Shown one piece after another: positions 1 to 6,718 of a DNA stretch of 46,202 nucleotides (positions within the stretch are counted from its first letter, which is position 1; the number at the start of each line of letters is the position of its first letter). Origin of the DNA: Bacteroidales bacterium UBA1181 (GTDB lineage: Bacteria; Bacteroidota; Bacteroidia; Bacteroidales; Paludibacteraceae); contig DBYR01000032.1 in NCBI GenBank assembly GCA_002310215.1, forward strand, positions 6,836 through 53,037, given 5' to 3'. The notes below the pieces were generated by a model. It saw nothing but the letters and a program-made list of their open reading frames with translations. It searched no databases and had not been told where the DNA came from. The position numbers and the translations under genes are program-made.

Positions 1-44
1 CTTTGGGATCCAGATACTTGGACATAGAATTTTTGTATTTATAT

Positions 45-103
45 TGTCGCAAATTTAGACAAATTTTGCCAACTTCCAAAGAAATCTATGTATATTTGCG
101 ACA
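45..103. repeat. 10-bp inverted repeat in promoter-like DNA
   Basis: The arms tgtcgcaaat (45-54) and atttgcgaca (94-103) are perfect reverse complements 39 bases apart. The right arm overlaps TATATTTG (91-98), which fits the Bacteroidetes -7 element TAnnTTTG, with a TTTG at 65-68 in front of it (spacer 22, slightly long). The arrangement suits an operator around a promoter reading rightwards, but a chance match in AT-rich DNA is possible. Confidence 0.35.
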
Positions 104-158
104 TAATTACACAATTTTATATAGGATATTGACAAAGCAGTGCAATAGGAAATATAAG

Positions 159-189
159 TTGCTCAATTGATAAACTCAATATACATTTG
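159..189 (+). promoter_or_regulatory. candidate Bacteroidetes-type promoter
   Basis: TTG at 159-161, a 20-base spacer and TACATTTG at 182-189 fit the -33/-7 pattern of Bacteroidetes primary-sigma promoters. Transcription would begin near 195 and give a leader of about 75 bases in front of the small gene at 271. Confidence 0.5.
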
Positions 190-270
190 CAACATGGATG
201 AATTCAGAAAAAATCACAAAAAACTCTTAAAAAGAGATAGAATTAGCACTAAAACTAAAAAAGGAATATT

Positions 271-450
271 ATGAACAAAAAGATAGAAATGTTTGATGTG
301 GATGCACAACTTGACGAACGATTTGGCAAAGAGGGCAGTGAAACAAGGGAAGCAGCTGAGCAAAAAGCTGAAGCCTTCTTCACAGAAAATCAGCACTTGG
401 ACTCACTATTGAATTCCGTCCAATATAATACATCTAAACACCAGCATTAA
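271..450 (+). CDS. small hypothetical protein (59 aa), possible XRE-antitoxin N-terminal remnant
   Basis: A 59-residue acidic, helical protein beginning MNKKIEMFDVDAQL and ending SKHQH. I do not recognise it with certainty. The stretch DAQLDERFGKEGSETREAAE resembles the N-terminal lead-in seen before the helix-turn-helix in some Bacteroidetes XRE-type antitoxins, where such a segment precedes a DNA-binding domain; here the protein stops before any HTH could begin. It would thus be a truncated remnant or an unrelated small protein. Its ATG overlaps, as ATGA, the stop of a 26-codon lysine-rich reading frame starting at 194, an arrangement typical of toxin-antitoxin pairs but also frequent by chance. 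A promoter-like site lies at 159-189. It ends 14 bases before the convergent dehydrogenase gene. Confidence 0.4.
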   Translation: MNKKIEMFDVDAQLDERFGKEGSETREAAEQKAEAFFTENQHLDSLLNSVQYNTSKHQH

Positions 451-464
451 TTTACAATATTGTT

Positions 465-1418
465 TCACACCACCCTGCTCAAAGGTTCCTCCCCCCTGAA
501 ACAGCGTGCGATGTTCTCGCAGGCATACTGTCCCATGGCGATCCGCCCTTTCATCGTGGCCGTACCGATGTGCGGCACCAACACCACCTGGTCCATCGTG
601 AGCAATTCCTCTGATATCTTTGGTTCGAATTCATAGACATCCAGACCGGCGCCCGCTAACCGTCCAGCGCGCAACGCCTCGACCAGGGCCACCTCGTCCA
701 CCACAGGTCCCCGCGCCGTATTGATCAGATAGGCGCTTGGCTTCATCTGACGCAGGGCCGCCTCATCAATGATGTGGCGAGTGCTGTCGTTCAGCGGGGT
801 ATGCAAAGAGAGGTAATCCGACTGGCGCAACAACTCCTCGAACGACACATAGGTGACCTTCAGACGCTGCTCCTCCGCCTCCGCAAGGCGATGGCGGTTG
901 TGGTAGATCACATTCATTCCCGCACACACAGCGCGACGCGCCACGGCTCGTCCGATGTTACCCAAGCCCAACACACCGAGGGTCGTTCCCCACAGTCCGA
1001 CGCCCAGGTTCTCCATCACCCCCCACTTCAGTCCGGAGCCACGTTTGAGTTTCGCGTCACACTCCGAGACACGACGCGCAAGGTCTGCCATCAGGGCAAA
1101 AGCCAGCTCGGCCGTAGGCTCTATGACGGGGTCCGGGGTATTGGTCACCACAATGCCCTTCTCCTTGGCATAGGCGATGTCCACGTTGTTGAAACCCACA
1201 CCGAAGTTGGAGATGATGCGGAGCTTGGCGCCAACGTCGATAAGCTCCCGGTCCACCGTGAAGGAGAACATCGAGAGCAACGCTTCACACTCGGGCAACC
1301 TACGCAGGACCTCCTCACGGCTGAAGCTCCCCGACGCCGGGGTTATCACCTCGAACTGATTCCTTATCTCCGCGAAAGATTCTTGGGGTATAGCGTATGT
1401 AACCAATAGCTTAGGCAT
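465..1418 (-). CDS. D-2-hydroxyacid dehydrogenase (glyoxylate/hydroxypyruvate reductase-like)
   Basis: A 317-residue NAD(P)-dependent D-2-hydroxyacid dehydrogenase, a cytoplasmic enzyme that interconverts 2-oxoacids and D-2-hydroxyacids. The cofactor domain carries GLGNIG at 151-156. The catalytic triad is visible: Arg236 in NTARGP, Glu265 in the VYEFEP segment and His283 in PHIGTAT. The NFGVGFNNVD segment near 71-80 is the substrate-loop region typical of the family. Length is normal and the ATG at 1418 gives a natural N-terminus (MPKLLVTYAI). The exact substrate cannot be read; glyoxylate/hydroxypyruvate is the likeliest by overall resemblance, which would fit the glycerate-kinase-like gene at 10737 although the two are not adjacent. 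It is the last gene of a minus-strand operon, 26 bases after ruvB. Confidence 0.85.
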   Translation of the reverse strand: MPKLLVTYAIPQESFAEIRNQFEVITPASGSFSREEVLRRLPECEALLSMFSFTVDRELIDVGAKLRIISNFGVGFNNVDIAYAKEKGIVVTNTPDPVIEPTAELAFALMADLARRVSECDAKLKRGSGLKWGVMENLGVGLWGTTLGVLGLGNIGRAVARRAVCAGMNVIYHNRHRLAEAEEQRLKVTYVSFEELLRQSDYLSLHTPLNDSTRHIIDEAALRQMKPSAYLINTARGPVVDEVALVEALRAGRLAGAGLDVYEFEPKISEELLTMDQVVLVPHIGTATMKGRIAMGQYACENIARCFRGEEPLSRVV

Positions 1419-1444
1419 AATGCACAGACTTTGTATGAATCGTA

Positions 1445-2467
1445 TCAGTCGAACAACGAGCCCTGCCGGCAGAAACCGCCCATCTTGCCGAGATGGCGCA
1501 ACGCAAGCTCAGTGACCTCCCGACCGCGGGGCGTACGCTTGATGAAGCCCTCCTTGATCAGGTATGGCTCATAGACCTCCTCGATGGTGCCGGCATCCTC
1601 ACCCATGGCCGTGGCGATGGTGGTGAGTCCGACAGGCCCTCCGTTGAACTTGTCGATCATGATGTTCAACAACTTATTATCTATCTCGTCGAGACCGTAC
1701 GTGTCAATGTTCAGGGCCTCAAGGGCGAACTTCGCGATGCGCAGATCGATGCGTCCGGAGCCCTTCACTTGGGCGAAGTCACGCACACGGCGCAGGAGCG
1801 CGTTGGCGATACGCGGTGTGCCTCGGCTACGACGGGAGACCTCCACAGCGGCCTCCTCCTCGCAAGGAACGCCCAACATGGCGGACGAGCGCATGACGAT
1901 CTTCGTCAGGACATCCACATCATAGTACTCCAGGTGGCAGTTGATGCCGAAACGGGCACGCAACGGACTGGTCAGCAAACCGCTACGGGTAGTAGCCGCC
2001 ACCAAGGTAAAGGGGTTCAGGTCTATCTGTATCGAACGGGCATTCGGTCCCTTGTCGATCATGATATCGATGCGGAAATCCTCCATCGCGGAATAGAGAT
2101 ACTCCTCGACCACAGGCGAGAGGCGATGGATCTCATCGATGAAGAGAACATCATGGGGCTCCAGATTGGTGAGCAGACCCGCCAAGTCGCCCGGCTTATC
2201 CAACACCGGACCGGAGGTCAGCTTGAAGCCGACGCCCAACTCGTTGGCGATGATATTGGACAAGGTGGTCTTGCCCAATCCCGGAGGGCCATGGAAAAGG
2301 ATATGGTCCAACGGTTCGTTGCGCATCTTCGCCGCGCTGACGAAGATACGGAGGTTCTCGATGATCTTGCTCTGTCCGGAGAAATCATCGAACGAGAGCG
2401 GACGCAAAGCGTTCTCGTACTCCCGCTCCTTTTCGTTGACTGTTTTTCTTATATCGAAATCACCCAT
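1445..2467 (-). CDS. ruvB: Holliday junction branch migration ATPase RuvB
   Basis: A 340-residue AAA+ motor of the RuvABC resolvasome, which drives branch migration of Holliday junctions in recombinational repair. Walker A GPPGLGKTT lies at 60-68 and Walker B DEIH at 111-114; the N-terminal LRPLSFDDFSGQ segment and the C-terminal winged-helix stretch (RTPRGREVTELA) are characteristic. Length matches the family, and the ATG at 2467 gives the expected acidic leader. It lies 21 bases after the acyltransferase gene, in the same direction; ruvA and ruvC are not in the window, as is common in Bacteroidetes. Confidence 0.97.
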   Translation of the reverse strand: MGDFDIRKTVNEKEREYENALRPLSFDDFSGQSKIIENLRIFVSAAKMRNEPLDHILFHGPPGLGKTTLSNIIANELGVGFKLTSGPVLDKPGDLAGLLTNLEPHDVLFIDEIHRLSPVVEEYLYSAMEDFRIDIMIDKGPNARSIQIDLNPFTLVAATTRSGLLTSPLRARFGINCHLEYYDVDVLTKIVMRSSAMLGVPCEEEAAVEVSRRSRGTPRIANALLRRVRDFAQVKGSGRIDLRIAKFALEALNIDTYGLDEIDNKLLNIMIDKFNGGPVGLTTIATAMGEDAGTIEEVYEPYLIKEGFIKRTPRGREVTELALRHLGKMGGFCRQGSLFD

Positions 2468-2488
2468 TCAAATCCAATATTTAATCAA

Positions 2489-3856
2489 TCACTTATGCGG
2501 CATATACTTCGACACTAAGTTGTGGATCAGGGATACCGCATTCTCCCTTGTCATCACGGAAGCCTTATCAAAAAAGCTGCGCAGACGCTCCTTCACGTAC
2601 TGAAACTTCCAACGGTAGCGCAGCATGAAGAAGTAAGAGATCGGCAAGGTGAAGAAGAAGGCCACGACGGTCATCGTATCCGCCTCGTAAGGGATTCCGT
2701 ACATGGTCCGCATCAACACAGGGAACAATGTAGGGAACAAAATAGTCTCTATCACATAGAAGATAGGCGTAAACAACATGGCGGAGCCCAACTTCAGGGA
2801 GGACTCAAAGCCTGAACCATGCGCACGGGCGCCCAGCAGTTTGGAGATCATGAAAGGGAAGAAATTCACGATCACGCCATACAGGAAGAGAGGGATGGTG
2901 ACGAGCAGATAAAGGATCTTCGTCACGAGGTCCACATCCACACCCGACACCTCGGAGGTGACCGCACGGAAGGCGACATCATCGCTCTTCCCCCGCCAAG
3001 CCTCGCAGGCCATGCTGAGCGATTCGAGCGTCTCGTCACCCGCAGTCTCCGCTTCTCCGAGAAGGGAGACGATCTTTTGGCGGGCAATCAGCCGATTCGT
3101 TTGGTTATCCTCCAAGCCGAGCCTATCCAACATCTGTTCGTTGTAGAGATAGGCGGCGGTATAGAATGTCTCATAATATTTTTCCGACTGTATATTCAGC
3201 ATCAACGGAGCGATCTTCTCCGAAAGATCCTTACGGATAGCATTCATGGCATGGGGCGCATCCTGCTGGTATTGTGCGTAGTAATCCTTGATGTTCAACG
3301 GGCGACCGAAGCTCAAGACCAGATGACGGCCGCTCCTGTCGTAGTGACCATAGTCGATACCGACGGGCACGATCTTCACCCACGTGTCCGACAGTTGTTC
3401 CTGCGCGGCGAAGGCAGTGCGGAAGATACCCTTCACCAAGGGACGGAGCTGGCGTTTCTCCTCCTGTCCGCCCTCCGGCATCAGGCAGAGGAATTGGTCG
3501 TGTGTCAGCACATCCACCGAATCGCGCAGCGACTCCTCGTTCTTCTTCAGGTTGCTGACCCCGTTGCGCATACGGTAGGCGGGCATCATCTTCAATGCCC
3601 GCAGGATCTTGTCGATCAGCTTGTTCTGGAAGAGGTCCGCCCGCACCCAAAAGACAACCGGCTGCGGGGAGGAAAAGAGCAGCGCCATCGCATCCACGAA
3701 AGCGTTCTGGTGATTCGGGGCGAAGATGACAGGCTCGCCCTCCGGAATGTTGCCGACTCCATTGATCTCGCAACTGGAGAACCATCTGGAATATGCGAAG
3801 TTGGTATATACCCTTAATATCTTATAGAATAACGTCGTTTTTGAAAACTGGCTCAT
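2489..3856 (-). CDS. 1-acylglycerol-3-phosphate acyltransferase family protein (PlsC-like)
   Basis: A 455-residue membrane acyltransferase of the PlsC/LPLAT superfamily, expected to move an acyl chain onto a glycerophospholipid precursor at the inner membrane. The catalytic block is NHQNAFVDAM near 48-57, a His-x5-Asp variant of the usual His-x4-Asp, followed by a substrate motif of the FPEG type, here LMPEGG, with a basic run after it. The C-terminal third has hydrophobic segments (LYLLVTIPLFLYGVIVNFF; PTLFPVLM; FFFTLPISYFFML), so the protein is about twice the length of a plain PlsC and membrane-anchored at its C-terminus. Its ATG overlaps the antiporter stop as ATGA, so translation is probably coupled. 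The acyl acceptor cannot be inferred. Confidence 0.85.
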   Translation of the reverse strand: MSQFSKTTLFYKILRVYTNFAYSRWFSSCEINGVGNIPEGEPVIFAPNHQNAFVDAMALLFSSPQPVVFWVRADLFQNKLIDKILRALKMMPAYRMRNGVSNLKKNEESLRDSVDVLTHDQFLCLMPEGGQEEKRQLRPLVKGIFRTAFAAQEQLSDTWVKIVPVGIDYGHYDRSGRHLVLSFGRPLNIKDYYAQYQQDAPHAMNAIRKDLSEKIAPLMLNIQSEKYYETFYTAAYLYNEQMLDRLGLEDNQTNRLIARQKIVSLLGEAETAGDETLESLSMACEAWRGKSDDVAFRAVTSEVSGVDVDLVTKILYLLVTIPLFLYGVIVNFFPFMISKLLGARAHGSGFESSLKLGSAMLFTPIFYVIETILFPTLFPVLMRTMYGIPYEADTMTVVAFFFTLPISYFFMLRYRWKFQYVKERLRSFFDKASVMTRENAVSLIHNLVSKYMPHK

Positions 3857-5994
3857 ACGGTCTTATATGATTCTGGGTTCTCCTCGTCGAACTGATCTGG
3901 ATAGAGGAGAATGTAACTGTTCTTGTTGAAGTACTTGGAGAGATAGTTAGGCAACTTCTCGAACAACGGGTTGTAAGACATCGCCGTCTTTCGGGAGGAG
4001 ATGACCACGAACAGGTCATTATCCGCCACCTCGCCCGTAAGCACCAAGAAATCCTCCCAATCGTCCAACTCCTTGAACTGGGTCGGGACACCGAACTTCT
4101 TCCTCTGCGCAAGTATCTGTATTTGGTCCAACGTCTCCTTATGGGCATAGAAGAGCACATTGGCGCCGATCTGCTTAGCGATGTTCTTCATACGGTCGTA
4201 CCACTTCACGAAGCCCACCTCGAACTCCGCGCGCGGAGGCACGGCCACGACGATGCGCTTGATGGTGCTGACCGGCTGCACAGCATGGTAGATCAGCGTC
4301 ATCTGGTTCGTCGCCTTCAAGAGGTTATCCGTCTTGTCACCGAGGAAGGAGTCGGTGAAATTGTTCTTATGGTGCAGACCCATGACCACCTCCGTGATAT
4401 GGTTCTCCTTGATCGTCTCCACGATACCGCTGGTCACATTCACATCGAAACGGGTCATCATGCGCACGGAGTTATCGGTCGCCGAAGCGATCTTCGCCGC
4501 ACGTTCCAGCAGTTTCTTCGCCTTCTCCTCCGAAGTCAAGTGGGCGGCGTTCTTATTGGCGATCGTCAGCGCATAGAGTGGCTCACGGCTCTTGTCCACC
4601 TTCAGCAGGATGGAGAGCTCCATCAAACTATTCAGGGTATCAGGGTTATAGAGCGGTATAAGGATACGGTCCGCCAACTTCTCGTCGGAGAGTTTCTCGT
4701 CCAACTGGTCCTGCTGGGTCACCAACTTACGGGCCGCCTTCTCCGTCGCGAAGGAGGAGATGGTGCAGGTGACGAGGATCATCACGATGGTACCGTTCAG
4801 GATCTCGTCGCCCAACAAGTAGACTGGCAGTCCATTCGGATCCACACCGATTTGTATTCCATGACCGATCATCACAGCCGCCAAGGTGGCAGCCGCCTGG
4901 GCATTGCTCAAACCGAAGATCATGAGACCCTCTTCCTTCGTCATCTTGTACGTCTTCCGCGTGATCACAGCGGCGATGTACTTGGAGAGGGTGGAGACAG
5001 CACTCATCACGACGGCGGCGATCAGCGAGTTGAAACTGGAGAATACCGAACGGACATCAATGAGCATGCCCACACCTATCAGGAAGAAAGGAATAAAGAT
5101 CGCATTGCCCACAAAGTCCAAACGGTTCATCAACGGGGAGATGCGAGGGATGTACCTATTGAGCGCAAGGCCCACCATGAAGGCACCGATGATCGGCTCC
5201 AAGGAGGCCATCTTCGCAAGGAATCCCCCCAAGAAAACCATCGCCAAGACGAAGATATATTGCAGGATACTATCCTCATGCCGCTTGAAGAAGCGGTCCG
5301 CTATCCTCGGATAGACAAAACCGATAATCAGGACAAAGACCACCACCGAAATGACGAACTGCAGCCAGAACGTGGCATTGACCTCCCCCTTGCACATCGC
5401 CACGATGAAGGCGAGGATGACCAAGGCCAACGTGGTGGCGATCATGGTACCACCCAACGATATGTTCACGGCGGAGTTCTTCGTCACACCGAAACGACCC
5501 ACGATCGGATAGGATATCAACGTGTGGGAGGCGTACATGCTGGCGATCAGCACGGAGGCCAGAATCAGATAACCGGTGAAGGAGAAGTTCCCTATCGTCT
5601 GGAAATCCGGTGTCGTATGGGCAAAAAGATACTTCAGGAGGAAGAAACTGCTGACCGATCCAAAGATCATCGGCACATAGAAGGTGGTCAGGCCAAAGAA
5701 GACATTCTTTTTGGTGTTCTTCTTAAAATCGGCGAGGTCCATCTGCAAGCCCGCCAAGAACATGATATAGAGCAGACCCACTGTGCCGAACAGGTCAAAG
5801 CTGACGTCACGCTTCAGGACTCCCGTACAATTCTCGCTCAGAATCACACCCGCAAGAATCAAGCCTATGATATGCGGAATCTTCAATCGATCCAGCGCCA
5901 GTGGAGCAATAAGAATGACGAACAGCACCAACGAAAAAATCAGGATTGGGTCTGTCACCGGTAAGTGTGAAAAGAAATTCGCTACTTGCTCCAT
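3853..5994 (-). CDS. cation/proton antiporter (CPA2-type) with C-terminal Usp-like region
   Basis: A 713-residue inner-membrane antiporter. Residues about 15-410 form a series of a dozen or so hydrophobic segments of the Na+/H+ exchanger fold, including PHIIGLILAGVILSE and a later EPIIGAFMVGLALNRYIPR. After about 430 the protein is soluble, with two stretches resembling universal-stress-protein folds (ADRILIPLYNPDTLNSLMEL; IKRIVVAVPPRAEFEVGF), a known architecture in Bacteroidetes antiporters where the cytoplasmic part is thought to regulate transport. The transported cation (Na+ or K+) is not evident. This is the first gene of the operon leading to ruvB, and its upstream neighbour region is the REP-like cluster. 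The ATG at 5994 is the first codon that gives the whole first membrane segment. Confidence 0.88.
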   Translation of the reverse strand: MEQVANFFSHLPVTDPILIFSLVLFVILIAPLALDRLKIPHIIGLILAGVILSENCTGVLKRDVSFDLFGTVGLLYIMFLAGLQMDLADFKKNTKKNVFFGLTTFYVPMIFGSVSSFFLLKYLFAHTTPDFQTIGNFSFTGYLILASVLIASMYASHTLISYPIVGRFGVTKNSAVNISLGGTMIATTLALVILAFIVAMCKGEVNATFWLQFVISVVVFVLIIGFVYPRIADRFFKRHEDSILQYIFVLAMVFLGGFLAKMASLEPIIGAFMVGLALNRYIPRISPLMNRLDFVGNAIFIPFFLIGVGMLIDVRSVFSSFNSLIAAVVMSAVSTLSKYIAAVITRKTYKMTKEEGLMIFGLSNAQAAATLAAVMIGHGIQIGVDPNGLPVYLLGDEILNGTIVMILVTCTISSFATEKAARKLVTQQDQLDEKLSDEKLADRILIPLYNPDTLNSLMELSILLKVDKSREPLYALTIANKNAAHLTSEEKAKKLLERAAKIASATDNSVRMMTRFDVNVTSGIVETIKENHITEVVMGLHHKNNFTDSFLGDKTDNLLKATNQMTLIYHAVQPVSTIKRIVVAVPPRAEFEVGFVKWYDRMKNIAKQIGANVLFYAHKETLDQIQILAQRKKFGVPTQFKELDDWEDFLVLTGEVADNDLFVVISSRKTAMSYNPLFEKLPNYLSKYFNKNSYILLYPDQFDEENPESYKTV

Positions 5995-6084
5995 ACACCT
6001 TCTGCAATTTACTTCTGCAAAATAAAGAAAAAAAACGATACTATGATAATTAAGAGTTAAGAATTAAGAATTATGAGTTAAAAG

Positions 6085-6119
6085 GGATGCGCATACATGG
6101 ATGTTTTCCCGTAAATTGT
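6085..6119 (+). repeat. 35-bp direct repeat, copy 1
   Basis: Identical base for base to 6369-6403. It contains the decamer atgcgcatac, which recurs at 6246-6255 and, with one mismatch, at 6150-6159. It is part of the palindrome-rich cluster between the antiporter and peptidase genes. Confidence 0.85.
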
Positions 6120-6149
6120 GTAAATCGTAAAATCATAAATCCCCACGCA

Positions 6150-6550
6150 ATGCACATACCCATGCCCCAGGGGCGGGGATAATTAAGAATTTTGAAACGT
6201 CAGTTCGACGAAGTCAATTGGTTGGGAAGTGCGTGTCTATAGGCGATGCGCATACCCTAAGCCCCGATGGGGCGACAACATCACAGGCAGGGGTGCTAAC
6301 CCCTGTATGACGAACAGTATGTGTGACGGGAACCCCGAAGGGGTGAAAACAATATAGACGTTAGCGGAGGATGCGCATACATGGATGTTTTCCCGTAAAT
6401 TGTAAATCACAAAAAGGTGTCACCCCTTCGGGGTTCCTATTCATTCCTACATCGCACACACGGGTTCACACCCGTGCCTGTATTATGATCACCCCTTCGG
6501 GGTTCCCCCGTAAATCGTAAATCGTAAATTATAAAATCGTAAATCCCCCC
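6150..6550. repeat. cluster of REP-like palindromes
   Basis: A gene-free region with at least six short GC-rich hairpins: gccccgatggggc (6261-6273), caggggt/acccctg (6288-6305), accccgaaggggt (6332-6344), ccccttcgggg (6423-6433), cacgggt/acccgtg (6459-6476) and accccttcggggt (6491-6503). The last, the 6332 and the 6423 hairpins are near-copies in opposite or equal orientation. Between them lie AT-rich runs with repeated cgtaaat. The pattern resembles REP/BIME-type elements spread by REP-associated transposases; no such transposase gene is in the window. I see no coding sequence in 5995-6718. Confidence 0.75.
6369..6403 (+). repeat. 35-bp direct repeat, copy 2
   Basis: Second exact copy of the 6085-6119 repeat, 284 bases further on. 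In both copies it is followed by an AT-rich segment with taaatc. Confidence 0.85.
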
Positions 6551-6564
6551 AACACGCCTTGCAC

Positions 6565-6642
6565 AAAATAATTAAGGGACGTTTCACAACGTCCCTTAAC
6601 CAATCTAAACCTTAACTATGAAAAAATCTACCTGTTTTGTTT
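6565..6642 (-). ncRNA. candidate small RNA with own promoter and terminator
   Basis: A well-formed minus-strand promoter (6649-6679) would start a transcript near 6642, and a strong hairpin with a U-rich tail (6572-6599) would end it about 75 nucleotides later. The span has no credible reading frame on the minus strand. It lies between the stop of the peptidase gene and the REP-like cluster. Expression is not shown, and the promoter could simply be a remnant. Confidence 0.4.
6572..6599 (-). terminator. intrinsic terminator downstream of the peptidase gene
   Basis: A perfect 12-bp stem (ttaagggacgtt and aacgtcccttaa) with a four-base loop, followed on the minus strand by the U-rich ttaattatttt. 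On the plus strand no U-run follows, so it acts on minus-strand transcripts: the operon 6719-10658 and the candidate small RNA. Confidence 0.75.
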
Positions 6643-6648
6643 GCGCTA

Positions 6649-6679
6649 CAAACATACGACAAAAAATGTCCGCAGCAAA
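6649..6679 (-). promoter_or_regulatory. Bacteroidetes-type promoter, minus strand
   Basis: Read on the minus strand: TTTG (6679-6676), a 19-base spacer and TATGTTTG (6656-6649). Both boxes and the spacing match the Bacteroidetes consensus exactly. The nearest minus-strand gene downstream is more than 600 bases away and separated by a terminator. Confidence 0.6.
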
Positions 6680-6718
6680 ATATTTTTCTATTTTTTTAAT
6701 CATATTCATAAAATTGAC

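Noticed and set aside
194..274. 26-codon frame before the small gene at 271
   Set aside because: Too short to support alone and almost at the predicted transcription start; kept only as an observation.
4123..5964. Long plus-strand frame (613 codons) over the antiporter gene
   Set aside because: Its product is His/Asp/Arg-rich without a fold-like pattern, and it lies exactly antisense to a clear antiporter; it is an artefact of codon bias.
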